This document shows positions 42,999 to 51,717 of a stretch of DNA of 58,825 nt, in pieces. This DNA is from Leptolinea sp. GTDB taxonomy: Bacteria > Chloroflexota > Anaerolineae > Anaerolineales > Anaerolineaceae. Under the pieces are notes generated by a model. That model saw only the letters and a program-made list of their open reading frames with translations, was not told where the DNA came from and did no database searches. The first letter of the stretch is position 1; each line of letters begins with the position of its first letter. The translations under genes were made by a program, and so were the position numbers. The stretch is taken from the NCBI GenBank assembly GCA_012798535.1, contig JAAZMZ010000079.1:1-58825 (forward strand). Reading direction: 5' to 3'.

Positions 42999-44834
42999 TT
43001 ATGAGACAACCAGGTCAACAAATTTTGGCGGCTGACCCGGTTTCAACTCGACCAGTCCCTTATTGGAGAGATGTAGTTCTTCCAATACGATAAGACCGAG
43101 CAGGCTCAGTGTCATTTCAACAGAATCTGCCGGACATCCGGCTTTCTTGATGGCATCTTCAACAGAGCGGACCTGTTTTGCGGCAGTCTCCACCGGTTCA
43201 AGGGTCATCAGACCGGCTAGTGGCAGCGGCATGATGGCTTCCAATTTTCCGTCCACAACAACCGCGAATCCCCCGCCCGATTCGATCAAAGCATTGCCTG
43301 CCACAGCCATGGCATCGTCATCGGTTCCCAGTACCATCAGATTATGGCAATCGTGGGATACGGTCGAAGCGAATGCTGTTTTGGGTTTTAACGTTGCTCC
43401 AGTCATAAAAGCAAGGCTTTTAGTGCCTGTGAGGCCTTCTTTTTCCTGGTGGCGGTAAAAGATGGCGATCTTGGCAATATCCCGAGAAGGATCAGACGGC
43501 AGGCTGCCATTCACCGGTGAGATTTCGGCAACCTCCTCTGTTGTATGCACCATTCCCGGGTACACCCGCATCACCCGGACCTTCTTTTTTCCATCGGCGG
43601 GGATGGCAAAATCTTTGGCAGATAGTTTTTTCAAATGCATGGATTTCAATGCCCATTCTGGATATTCATAGTGCGAGAACGTTACAGCCATCTTGCCGTT
43701 CTTCGCCACCAAAACACCATCGGCGTATACTTCGTCGATGGTCACATTGACCAGGTCGCTTAGAATGAGAATATCGGCAGCGCGTCCCGGTGAAATCGTG
43801 CCGATGTAGCGGGCCTTTTCCAGCAACTGCGCGGTATTGATGGTGACCATTTGAATGGCCACGACCGGATTCACACCTTGCTTGATGGCATCGCGCACTA
43901 CCCGGACCAGATGGCCTTCATAGGCCACCGTTGCAGGTGTGACATCATCCGTTACCATACTGAAGAAACGGGTATCCATACCGGGATTTTCTGTCATGGC
44001 TTTGATGGTATTGGGCATATCCAGCCAGGCGGTTCCATAGCGCTGCTGCGGGTAAATCCCCAGTTGAGCGCGTTTCAGTGTCGCTTCTGCTGTAGTCGAC
44101 TCATGGCAGGCATTCATTCCTGAGCCGACAAATGCGTTCAGTCCTTTGTTAAGCTCAAGCGACGCATAATGTCCCGTTAAAATGACACCCGCCTTCAAAG
44201 AGGCGGCTGTAATGGCATGTGTATTCGGATCTCCATAGATAACGCCGGGGAAATTCATCTGTTCTCCCTGCAACTGAGCCCAGCCTTCATCGTAGGCTTT
44301 CGCAACTTCTTCTGCCGTAATGGTCGCTCCTGCGTCTTCGAATCCCGGAATGGAAGGTACACACACCGGCATGGCCAGATACACTTTCAGCGGAAGTCCT
44401 TCCGCCGCTTTATGGAACAATTCCACCGCCCGAAGTCCGAAAACATTGGTGATTTCGTGGTTATCCGGGCAGATCGTAGTCGTTCCATGGGGGAGGATGC
44501 CGGCAGCGAAACTGCGAATATCCACCATCGTGCTTTCGACATGCATGTGGCTGTCGATAAAACCTGGCGCCAGGTAGCGGCCGCTGGCATCGATTATCTT
44601 TGTGTTCTTGTCCGTTTGAACATGGTCGGCATTGCCAACCAGCGCGATGAAACCATGTTTAACCGCCACATCGATACCATCCTGAACCTGGGCGGTATTG
44701 ACATTGATTAATTTTCCATTTTTTATGATCAAATCAGCGGGGAGAAATCCCATGGCAACGGCGGCAATATCGCGCGTTACGTCATACAGGGTTTTTCTTC
44801 TATGATAGTATGTTTCAGCTTTAGCAACAGTCAT
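42999..44834 (-). CDS. ade: Adenine deaminase
   Basis: A 611-residue amidohydrolase of the Ade family that turns adenine into hypoxanthine and ammonia. The start has AGGAG seven bases upstream. The N-terminal metal motif is PGFIDSHMHVESTMV, followed by GTTTICPDNHEITNV, and the C-terminal domain has SHDCHNLMVLGTDDDAM and GGGFAVVVDGK as in Bacillus AdeC. It is followed 98 bases later by the binding protein of the purine or nucleoside transporter, giving an import-and-deaminate unit. Two perfect palindromes in the 156-base upstream region probably bind a regulator. Confidence 0.92.
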   Translation of the reverse strand: MTVAKAETYYHRRKTLYDVTRDIAAVAMGFLPADLIIKNGKLINVNTAQVQDGIDVAVKHGFIALVGNADHVQTDKNTKIIDASGRYLAPGFIDSHMHVESTMVDIRSFAAGILPHGTTTICPDNHEITNVFGLRAVELFHKAAEGLPLKVYLAMPVCVPSIPGFEDAGATITAEEVAKAYDEGWAQLQGEQMNFPGVIYGDPNTHAITAASLKAGVILTGHYASLELNKGLNAFVGSGMNACHESTTAEATLKRAQLGIYPQQRYGTAWLDMPNTIKAMTENPGMDTRFFSMVTDDVTPATVAYEGHLVRVVRDAIKQGVNPVVAIQMVTINTAQLLEKARYIGTISPGRAADILILSDLVNVTIDEVYADGVLVAKNGKMAVTFSHYEYPEWALKSMHLKKLSAKDFAIPADGKKKVRVMRVYPGMVHTTEEVAEISPVNGSLPSDPSRDIAKIAIFYRHQEKEGLTGTKSLAFMTGATLKPKTAFASTVSHDCHNLMVLGTDDDAMAVAGNALIESGGGFAVVVDGKLEAIMPLPLAGLMTLEPVETAAKQVRSVEDAIKKAGCPADSVEMTLSLLGLIVLEELHLSNKGLVELKPGQPPKFVDLVVS

Positions 44835-44860
44835 TTTTTCTCCTTACCGTAGTAATGGTT

Positions 44861-44876
44861 CAACCAGTACTGGTTG
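44861..44876 (-). promoter_or_regulatory. 16-bp perfect palindrome upstream of ade
   Basis: CAACCAGTACTGGTTG, a perfect dyad with no spacer, 27 bases before the ade start. The sequence is unlike the GntR operator found elsewhere in this cluster, so a second regulator is implied. Confidence 0.6.
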
Positions 44877-44911
44877 TTATTTCCTTTTCAAGGTAGAAAA
44901 ACACTATTCCT

Positions 44912-44924
44912 TTGTGCTGCACAA
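44912..44924 (-). promoter_or_regulatory. 13-bp palindrome upstream of ade
   Basis: TTGTGC-T-GCACAA, a perfect inverted repeat with a one-base centre, 78 bases before the ade start, in the region where the promoter should lie. No clear -35/-10 pair was found around it. Confidence 0.5.
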
Positions 44925-44990
44925 CAAACTGACAACTCTCCTCTATCCCCATGGAGAAGCTGTTTAATTGTAACTTAATTATCTAGCGAT

Positions 44991-45707
44991 TTACTGCTCC
45001 TTTCGGGCACTCTTTTTTACCTGCACACTCCACCATACCCTGACAACGTCATACAGGGTATTCTTCAGGATACTCCATTTGATCGCGTTCGATTTACCCG
45101 TTTTCCGAAATGCCACTGATACCGGATACTCGGTAATCCGATATCCTGATTTGCTGGCTTTTATCAATCTCTCGGCTTCAGAGAAAGGAGTGATCGAAAT
45201 AATGGGAAAACGGTCGATGATCTCCCTGCGCATCAGCTTCACAGCTCCGGCATCGTAGGTCTGCACTCCGAAGGCAATTTGCGGGATGAGATTGAACACG
45301 GACGAGATGAACAATCGTTTCCAGTCATAGGGTTTCTTGATTCGGCTGGCAATGATCACATCCCATTTTTCGGTCATCGGCAGCATTTTGATTAATATCT
45401 CAGTCTTCCACTGTCCATCCGTCGAATTCAAAAACACAAAGTCCTGTGTGGCTGATTTATAGAGCTCTTCGAAGGTCTCCCGAATTCCCTTATTCTGTTC
45501 GTGATGAATGATGCGGACTTCTGATTTCCCTCTGGCAAAGTCATCGACGATCTTACCGGTATCATCTCTGGAAGCATCATCGCAGACAATCAATTCAAAT
45601 TTAATTTCCCAGGATCGAAGCAGATCGTAGGCTTCCTGCAAAACTGCTCCTACCGTCATTTCTTCGTTATAGGCTGGAAAACAGACTGAAACACCCGGAA
45701 GAGTCAT
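44991..45707 (-). CDS. GT2 glycosyltransferase
   Basis: A 238-residue GT-A enzyme without membrane segments. It has VCFPAYNEEMTVGAVL at the start, VCDDASRDDTG as the nucleotide site and NSTDGQWK in place of the usual DADGQ, so one acidic residue of the DXD motif is changed but an Asp remains. The later KLMRREIID and Glu-rich FSEAERLIKASKSGYRI blocks are family-like. It lies behind the carbamate kinase terminator and before the ade promoter region, so it may be an independent or passenger gene. Acceptor unknown. Confidence 0.82.
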   Translation of the reverse strand: MTLPGVSVCFPAYNEEMTVGAVLQEAYDLLRSWEIKFELIVCDDASRDDTGKIVDDFARGKSEVRIIHHEQNKGIRETFEELYKSATQDFVFLNSTDGQWKTEILIKMLPMTEKWDVIIASRIKKPYDWKRLFISSVFNLIPQIAFGVQTYDAGAVKLMRREIIDRFPIISITPFSEAERLIKASKSGYRITEYPVSVAFRKTGKSNAIKWSILKNTLYDVVRVWWSVQVKKSARKEQ

Positions 45708-45738
45708 AATAATTCAAGCACCGATTGAAAGAAAGATA

Positions 45739-45769
45739 GTCCCCTGGCAGCTCTCAACCGCCAGGGGAC
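45739..45769 (-). terminator. Terminator after carbamate kinase
   Basis: GTCCCCTGGC (45739-45748) pairs perfectly with GCCAGGGGAC (45760-45769). On the minus strand TATCTTTCTTTC follows. It closes the ygeW-arcC unit. Confidence 0.75.
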
Positions 45770-45776
45770 AATATTG

Positions 45777-46724
45777 TTATGGCACAATCCAGGTACCGGT
45801 CTCGCCTTTCAAAGCGCGGCCGATATTTTCTGGATTGGTGATCAGAGCTTTTTTCCCGCCGCTATCCAGGAATTTCAGAATGGCCTGGATTTTGGGCAGC
45901 ATACTGCCTTTGGCAAAATGTCCCTCTTCCATGTACTTGCGGGCTTCCGCTGCGGTCATCCTGTCGATCCATTTCTGGTCAGGTTTGTTGAAGTTGATAG
46001 CCACTTTTTCCACGGCTGTACTGATGACAAACAGGTCTGCTTTGATCAGGTTGGCCAGTAATGAAGAACCGAAATCCTTATCGATCACAGCGTCCACACC
46101 GATCAAGTTGCCTTTTTCATCTTCGATCACCGGGATTCCACCGCCGCCGACTCCCACCACAACAAATCCGGCTTTAATCAGGGAGTTGATGGCTTCAGCT
46201 TCCACGATTTTCTGGGGTATGGGCGAGGCGACAACCCGCCGCCAGCCCCGGCCGGCATCTTCAACCACCACCCAGCCTTCTTTGTTATGCCGCTCTTGGG
46301 CGGTCTTTTCGTCCATGAAACTGCCGATGGGTTTGGTCGGATTCTGGAATGCCTTGTCATTGCGATCGACCACGGTCTGGGTGACCACAGCGGCGGTTTG
46401 CTTCTTCATGCCGCGGGCCAGGAATTCATTGTGCAGCGCCATCGCGAACATATACCCGATGGAACCCTGTGAATCTGCACCGCAAAAGTCCAATGATACT
46501 TCATGCAACTCGTGGCGTGAAAGCTCGGATCGCCGCAGGATAAAACCAACCTGGGGGCCGTTGCCGTGGGTGACAACCACTTCCCATCCCTGTTCGATCA
46601 TATCGACGATATGTTTCATCGATTCTCTTCCAGCTTCGTACTGGTCAGGGATTGTCTTATGGGATTCGTCTTTAATAAGAGAATTACCGCCGACAGCAAC
46701 AACAGCGACACCTTTTTTTTCCAT
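45777..46724 (-). CDS. arcC: Carbamate kinase
   Basis: A 315-residue enzyme that forms ATP and carbamate from carbamoyl phosphate and ADP. Motifs are AVGGNSLIKD, VVTHGNGPQVG, and the C-terminal GHFAKGSMLPKIQA, all canonical. It starts 21 bases after the YgeW-like carbamoyltransferase gene and has no arginine deiminase partner. So the carbamoyl phosphate should come from a ureido compound, as proposed for YqeA in the E. coli yge cluster, not from citrulline made by ArcA. Confidence 0.94.
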   Translation of the reverse strand: MEKKGVAVVAVGGNSLIKDESHKTIPDQYEAGRESMKHIVDMIEQGWEVVVTHGNGPQVGFILRRSELSRHELHEVSLDFCGADSQGSIGYMFAMALHNEFLARGMKKQTAAVVTQTVVDRNDKAFQNPTKPIGSFMDEKTAQERHNKEGWVVVEDAGRGWRRVVASPIPQKIVEAEAINSLIKAGFVVVGVGGGGIPVIEDEKGNLIGVDAVIDKDFGSSLLANLIKADLFVISTAVEKVAINFNKPDQKWIDRMTAAEARKYMEEGHFAKGSMLPKIQAILKFLDSGGKKALITNPENIGRALKGETGTWIVP

Positions 46725-46745
46725 TCGTATACTTTCCTTTCAGTT

Positions 46746-47726
46746 TTAGCCCATGGTCAGAGCCATGACAGCTTCCTGTGCGTGCATTCGGTTTTCCGCT
46801 TCATCGTAAACAACAGAATTCACACCGTCAATCACCGCATCGGTAACCTCGATATTGCGGTCGGCCGGAAGAGGGTGCATATAGATGGCATCCGGTTTGG
46901 CCAGTTTCATCTTGCGTTCATCGGTGATCCAGCTTTCATATTTCTTGATGATCTTCGCGCCCTCTTCCGTATCGGTTGTGGTAAGCATGGCACCCCATGA
47001 CTTGGCATAGACGATATCGGCATCTTTGAAGGCTTTTTCCATATCGTCCACCACTTCAAATTTCGTATTGAAGCGCCGCGCCTGTTCTTCCGCCTGTTTC
47101 ATGATGTCAGGCATCAATTTAAATTCCGGCGGGTATGCCAGGGTGACATCCAATCCAAAACGGGGCATCTGCAGGATAAGGCTCTGAGGGACCGACATGG
47201 GTTTCTGGTATGAGGCCGCGTAGGCCCAGGAGACAACCATCTTCTTCTTGCGAAGGTCGCGGCCCTTTTTCTCCATGATGGTCATTAAATCTGCCAGGCA
47301 TTGAAAAGGATGGTAGATCTCATCCTGCATATTGAGCACCGGAACGCGGGAGTATTTGGCCACATCGTTCAGGTATTTATTCCCCACGCCCCAGTCCACA
47401 TGCCGGATGGCAATACCATCATAATAGCGGCCAAAGATTTCACCAATTTCTTTGGGGGTATCACCGTGAGCGATCTGCGTGGATTTTGATTCGATGAAAG
47501 CGGCGTGGCCTCCCAGATGTGCCATACCGGCTTCAAAGGAACCGCGTGTGCGCGTGCTGCTGAAAAAGAACAACATTGCCAGAACTTTATCGCGCAGCAG
47601 CGGGAAGGGTTCATTCAAAGCGCGTTTGCGTTTCAGGTCAAACGCCACGTCCATAACGGTTTCCACTTCTTCTTTGCTGAAATCCAGATCACCAATCAAA
47701 TCCCGTCCATGTAAGAAAGTTTGCAT
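46746..47726 (-). CDS. ygeW: YgeW-like carbamoyltransferase
   Basis: A 326-residue member of the aspartate/ornithine carbamoyltransferase fold. The carbamoyl-phosphate site is intact: STRTRGSFE (57-65) and HPFQ (139-142). The C-terminal loop is HPLPADR, where ornithine enzymes have HCLP, and the second-substrate region SWAYAASYQKPMSVPQSLILQM is the pattern I associate with YgeW, whose natural substrate is still unsettled. With carbamate kinase directly downstream the likely direction is catabolic: ureido compound plus phosphate to carbamoyl phosphate. It is about 70 residues shorter than E. coli YgeW. Confidence 0.75.
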   Translation of the reverse strand: MQTFLHGRDLIGDLDFSKEEVETVMDVAFDLKRKRALNEPFPLLRDKVLAMLFFFSSTRTRGSFEAGMAHLGGHAAFIESKSTQIAHGDTPKEIGEIFGRYYDGIAIRHVDWGVGNKYLNDVAKYSRVPVLNMQDEIYHPFQCLADLMTIMEKKGRDLRKKKMVVSWAYAASYQKPMSVPQSLILQMPRFGLDVTLAYPPEFKLMPDIMKQAEEQARRFNTKFEVVDDMEKAFKDADIVYAKSWGAMLTTTDTEEGAKIIKKYESWITDERKMKLAKPDAIYMHPLPADRNIEVTDAVIDGVNSVVYDEAENRMHAQEAVMALTMG

Positions 47727-47779
47727 GATATGTTTCCTTTCAATAAGTTAAGTTTAGAAGCGATGTAACTGCGAATTAT

Positions 47780-49699
47780 TTATTCACAACCGACAGAAGA
47801 TCTAGCCTTTTCGGCCTGTTGAATCACCTCCTCGGGAAAAGATACGGCAGTTAATATTTGAGTCCATTGTTTGCACAGTGTATGTTGGGCATCAGGATTT
47901 TTGTTTAATCTTTGAGTAAGCTCCAAAGCATCCGTTATTCTATTCATCTGCAAATATGCCTGTAATAAGGGAAAATACTCCTCACTTTGGCTGGAGCTCA
48001 TGCCTGATGATTCTGCTTCGTTATATATTTCAATGATCTGTTCCCATGCCTGGTTTTGCGCCAACCGATTTGAAATCTGGAAATAAAAACACCATTTATT
48101 TTTTATTTTAGTACGAAATTGGTCAAGTTGTTTGACATCTGACAAGTTGTCTCCCTGCAACAATTGCGGATTTGAGTATTTTGCAGCCAGAGATATACCT
48201 GCCGGTAATTTCGTCTGATCCGTTTGTTGGTCAATGAGCAAAGCGCAAGCTCCCGGCGGTATCCAGATTGCCAGGAGTCGATCTTTTGACACACTAAGCT
48301 CTGAATTGTCTATGCGCATTTTTTTCGAAGCCTGCGCTTCATCATTCAAGAAATCCCTGACTTCCGGATTTTCTGCGGGGATCAGGAATATCTGTTCTTT
48401 TCCCTGCCCGGGATCATATTGCCTTCGTAAAAGAGCTTCCAGGCTGCCGCGGGTGGTGAAATCGAAAGGCAGTTGTTCCACCACGAGACCGCTCCCCGGA
48501 GTGAGTGTTTCTCCTCTCACCTGTAATTGAGCCAGCAAGTCTTCCACTTTATGCGTTTCATTGGCAAACTGACGGATTTCCTGGAAGCGGGCACCCGCCG
48601 CGAGTACGATCAAAAGAACCAGGATCACCGGGTGGTACTCATCCAGGAAAAGAAAACCTATGACACCAACGATCATGATCGAAACCAACATACCAATCAC
48701 AACCATCCCGGTTTCTGCCGGGTTTTCGCCTGTTGGAGACAGCCGGAAAAATCCCAGAATAAGGATCACAGCCAGCCCCATCCCTCCCGAAATCACTGCC
48801 TGCCAAATGGACATTTCACGTCTCACAGGTTGATCGGATGGTATGTGTTTCTCCAAAGCAGAAATTAAAAATACCAGAATCCCCGCGGCCAGAGCCAGAA
48901 CAATTAGATAAAGAACGGTTTCGATTCCACCAGCCGGCATGGCAATGATCTGCCGCCAGGAAAGTACAAAACCATCCAGCCAGGACTTTAGTGATTCTTT
49001 GATAATACCTGGGCCGGTTTTCTCAGTATTGGCGGTGAATAAGGCCAGAACGAAGAAAGGCAGGACAAGATGCCCTGCTGCCGCGAAAATCGGCAGCCTG
49101 TTCTTCTTTGATCGAAGATCGCATTTCAAGAGACAGATAACCGGAACAGACAATCCTTCAATCACCGCGACTACCGGTGAAGAAAGGAACGCCAGACAGG
49201 CAAAACCGATACCGGCCAGCAACCGACGCCAGTCATAGCCACTCCCGTTCAGAACGGACAAATAAAGTAGGATGGACAGGCAGGCAAATATCAAACCCAG
49301 TAGATCGATAGATAACGCATATGCGGCAGCCGGCTGTTGGAATGCCGGAAATACCATGAACAACATGGCACATATCAATGCCAGGTGTTGATCCATCTCC
49401 AGCCTGATAAGCACTTGCAGAAAAATCCAACCAGCCAGAACAAACAGGACCAGATTAACCAGGTGGTAAAGTAGGGCATTTGAGCCAATGATGCCAATTA
49501 GACACAACTTAACGGCCGACCCTATGAACAGGCTCTTTTCCCGCATGGGAGAGCCCAGAACGACCTCCCATTGGTCTCCGAAGAGACCAAGCTGACCTAT
49601 CCAGATTCCAAAAGAAAGCAGTCCGGTGACGAAAAGCAAGCCCGCCGCCAGCCATTGAAATGAAATCTCCTTCGGGATAAATCGGGTCTTAATACTCAT
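47780..49699 (-). CDS. GT-C-like polytopic membrane protein with TPR-like tail (second of pair)
   Basis: A 639-residue protein with about 11 membrane segments in the first 380 residues and a soluble C-terminal region of ~250 residues. LGLFGDQWEVV near residue 33 stands in the first outer loop, where GT-C enzymes hold an acidic catalytic or metal motif; the paralogue has GDDW. The soluble part ends in helix pairs resembling TPRs (ITDALELTQRLNKNPDAQ). It is a tandem copy of the next gene upstream and follows it after four bases. A glycosyl transfer role with a polyprenyl donor is inferred only from topology. Confidence 0.65.
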   Translation of the reverse strand: MSIKTRFIPKEISFQWLAAGLLFVTGLLSFGIWIGQLGLFGDQWEVVLGSPMREKSLFIGSAVKLCLIGIIGSNALLYHLVNLVLFVLAGWIFLQVLIRLEMDQHLALICAMLFMVFPAFQQPAAAYALSIDLLGLIFACLSILLYLSVLNGSGYDWRRLLAGIGFACLAFLSSPVVAVIEGLSVPVICLLKCDLRSKKNRLPIFAAAGHLVLPFFVLALFTANTEKTGPGIIKESLKSWLDGFVLSWRQIIAMPAGGIETVLYLIVLALAAGILVFLISALEKHIPSDQPVRREMSIWQAVISGGMGLAVILILGFFRLSPTGENPAETGMVVIGMLVSIMIVGVIGFLFLDEYHPVILVLLIVLAAGARFQEIRQFANETHKVEDLLAQLQVRGETLTPGSGLVVEQLPFDFTTRGSLEALLRRQYDPGQGKEQIFLIPAENPEVRDFLNDEAQASKKMRIDNSELSVSKDRLLAIWIPPGACALLIDQQTDQTKLPAGISLAAKYSNPQLLQGDNLSDVKQLDQFRTKIKNKWCFYFQISNRLAQNQAWEQIIEIYNEAESSGMSSSQSEEYFPLLQAYLQMNRITDALELTQRLNKNPDAQHTLCKQWTQILTAVSFPEEVIQQAEKARSSVGCE

Positions 49700-49703
49700 A
49701 GCG

Positions 49704-51650
49704 TTACCGACATCCGGCCTTATCTATATATTTCCCAACATCAGGATTGTCAGCCGAAAGCCTGTTCCACAATCCACAGATCACCTGACGCGCGCCTTCC
49801 TGTTCCAGGCCGGCGAGAGAGATCTCCACAGCCTGGTCGAATTCGTTCAGATGAACCAGTCCTTCAATGAACGGCAGCCATTCTGTCTGATCGGTTGGTT
49901 TATACTGGCGTTGGCTGCTTTCTTTAAACAGGGTGCCGATCGTCTGCCAGTCGGTGTACTGGACAGCCAGTTCCGCCTTTTGATAGTAATAACACCAGTT
50001 GTGTTCCGGTTCAGGAATGAAAGCCGGCGGCATCGCCTGTGAAGATGTATCAATGAACATTTCCGGATGGGAAAAGACGGATGCCTCGCGTAACCGCCGG
50101 GGGATGGAATCCATTTGCCCGATCCGTTCATCCACAATGCGCAGGCAGTTACCCTCCCTGTAATAAACCGGCACCAGGGCATCACTGGTCGAATTAAAAA
50201 AGATGAATCGATATCCGTGTTCAACAGGCAGTCCCGGTTTCAATTCGGGAAGATTCTTCCCAAGTCTTTCGCCCATATCGAAGAAGTTATAGGGCAGGTT
50301 TAAGGAAGAATTTTTGGGGGCGTAAGTCCAATTTAATACCGGGGTAAGGTTATTGTCGCCGTAATAAAATAGGGGGATGGCATCAGATATCACCACCGCC
50401 CCCGGTTTCAATGCAGGTGCGCGCCATGTTAACTGCCAGAAAAACTGTCCCAGTTTTGCCCACTCTTTCTGGTAAAGCATCGCGTTCTGATAGTGCATCC
50501 CGATTCCCAACGCAATGATCACCGCGACGAAAAAGTTGCGCAGACCAGGCCGCAATAGCAACAATCCACCGCTAATCAACAGGCTGGCGCCAATCATAAA
50601 AGGCAGCATGGAACGATCCCAGGGAAATTCAAGCTGAACAGGAATGCCGGTTATCCAAAAGGGGACACCGGCCAGCAGAATGGCAATACTCCCCACCAGC
50701 AGGGGAATGAATGGTGAGGTTTGACCGGCATTTTTTCGCTGTCGTCTCAGCCAGAAAAACACACCGGCCGCGACCAGAAGAACGAGAATCCCGTATCCCG
50801 GACCGACATTCTCCTGCAGAGGAAGCGAAACCATTTGCCGCCAGGCTCCCAGAATGGACGCCCGGATTTCTTCGATCAGAATCTGCCCCAATCCGAAGAT
50901 AGCGGTTAGCGGATTTTCACCCGACTGGTTTAAGAATGTGGGTTTATAAGTCGGGAATTTAAAAATAAAAATCCGCCACCAGGCATATATACCAAGAATT
51001 ACCAGGTATGGGATCCAATTTTTTATAACACGACGAACAGCAGATTTGTTGTCCGGAGAATCACGGCGAATAACGATCCAGAGAAGCACCGGTCGCAGTA
51101 GTTCCAAACCGATGAAATATTCGATGGAGAAGATCGATAATGCACAAATCCAGCCCGGAATGGAATACTGCCAGACCGGTTTGTAATTTTTGCTGGCCTG
51201 GATCATCATCCAGAAGGACAGAAGCATTAACCCGAGGGCGGTGAAATGCAGGATGAATTCGATGGGCTGCGGCTGCTGGCGAAAACCGGGGTAAAGCAGG
51301 AAGAATGCTGCCGTCCAGAAAGGCAGCGGATGACTGTCCGGAAGGATTTCGATGACCAGCAGGTAGAAAATGACAGCGCAGACCCAGCGCAGAATCAACA
51401 GGTAAAGGTGATAAGCCCAAATATGTTCACCGGCCAGAGGCGCGATAACCGCATAAACCCAGGCGGAAAACGGTCTATCCCAGGCGACCAGTTGATTCAA
51501 TCCATCCAGGCCGAACATGTGATAGACCCAGAGATGCGGCCAATCATCTCCAAACAATCCCAGCTTTGGGATGACTAATCCATAGGCCAGAATGGTAAAC
51601 ACAAAGAGAAGAAATGCTTCAACTCTTTTGCGGGTCAGCCACGATTTCAT
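49704..51650 (-). CDS. GT-C-like polytopic membrane protein with TPR-like tail (first of pair)
   Basis: A ~648-residue paralogue of the preceding entry, with about 12 membrane segments, then a soluble domain. The ATG at 51650 is used because a GTG at 51713 lies before the hairpin that ends the carbamoyltransferase gene. The first loop carries LGLFGDDWPHLWVYHM with a double Asp, a plausible catalytic site. Other blocks are YPGFRQQPQPIEF and WCYYYQKAELA, the last beginning the TPR-like tail, which is shared with the paralogue. Both genes lie inside the ureide gene run between the two carbamoyltransferases, with no obvious metabolic link. Confidence 0.65.
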   Translation of the reverse strand: MKSWLTRKRVEAFLLFVFTILAYGLVIPKLGLFGDDWPHLWVYHMFGLDGLNQLVAWDRPFSAWVYAVIAPLAGEHIWAYHLYLLILRWVCAVIFYLLVIEILPDSHPLPFWTAAFFLLYPGFRQQPQPIEFILHFTALGLMLLSFWMMIQASKNYKPVWQYSIPGWICALSIFSIEYFIGLELLRPVLLWIVIRRDSPDNKSAVRRVIKNWIPYLVILGIYAWWRIFIFKFPTYKPTFLNQSGENPLTAIFGLGQILIEEIRASILGAWRQMVSLPLQENVGPGYGILVLLVAAGVFFWLRRQRKNAGQTSPFIPLLVGSIAILLAGVPFWITGIPVQLEFPWDRSMLPFMIGASLLISGGLLLLRPGLRNFFVAVIIALGIGMHYQNAMLYQKEWAKLGQFFWQLTWRAPALKPGAVVISDAIPLFYYGDNNLTPVLNWTYAPKNSSLNLPYNFFDMGERLGKNLPELKPGLPVEHGYRFIFFNSTSDALVPVYYREGNCLRIVDERIGQMDSIPRRLREASVFSHPEMFIDTSSQAMPPAFIPEPEHNWCYYYQKAELAVQYTDWQTIGTLFKESSQRQYKPTDQTEWLPFIEGLVHLNEFDQAVEISLAGLEQEGARQVICGLWNRLSADNPDVGKYIDKAGCR

Positions 51651-51671
51651 AGTGTTGGTCAATAAATGACT

Positions 51672-51699
51672 GCCGCTGCGAATAATATCTCGCAGCGGC
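51672..51699 (-). terminator. Strong hairpin after the carbamoyltransferase gene
   Basis: GCCGCTGCGA (51672-51681) pairs perfectly with TCGCAGCGGC (51690-51699) around 8 bases. No full T-run follows, only TCATTTATTG, so it may act as a weak terminator or as an mRNA stabiliser. Confidence 0.55.
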
Positions 51700-51717
51700 A
51701 ATCCTCTGTTCACTTAC

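Noticed and set aside
42999..43055. A selenocysteine codon or SECIS element in the window, as selB is present
   Set aside because: No enzyme appeared split by an in-frame UGA, and all catalytic proteins are full length without one.
46746..47726. Catabolic ornithine carbamoyltransferase (ArcB)
   Set aside because: The HCLP motif is HPLP and no ornithine-binding DxxxSMG motif is visible; arcA is absent.
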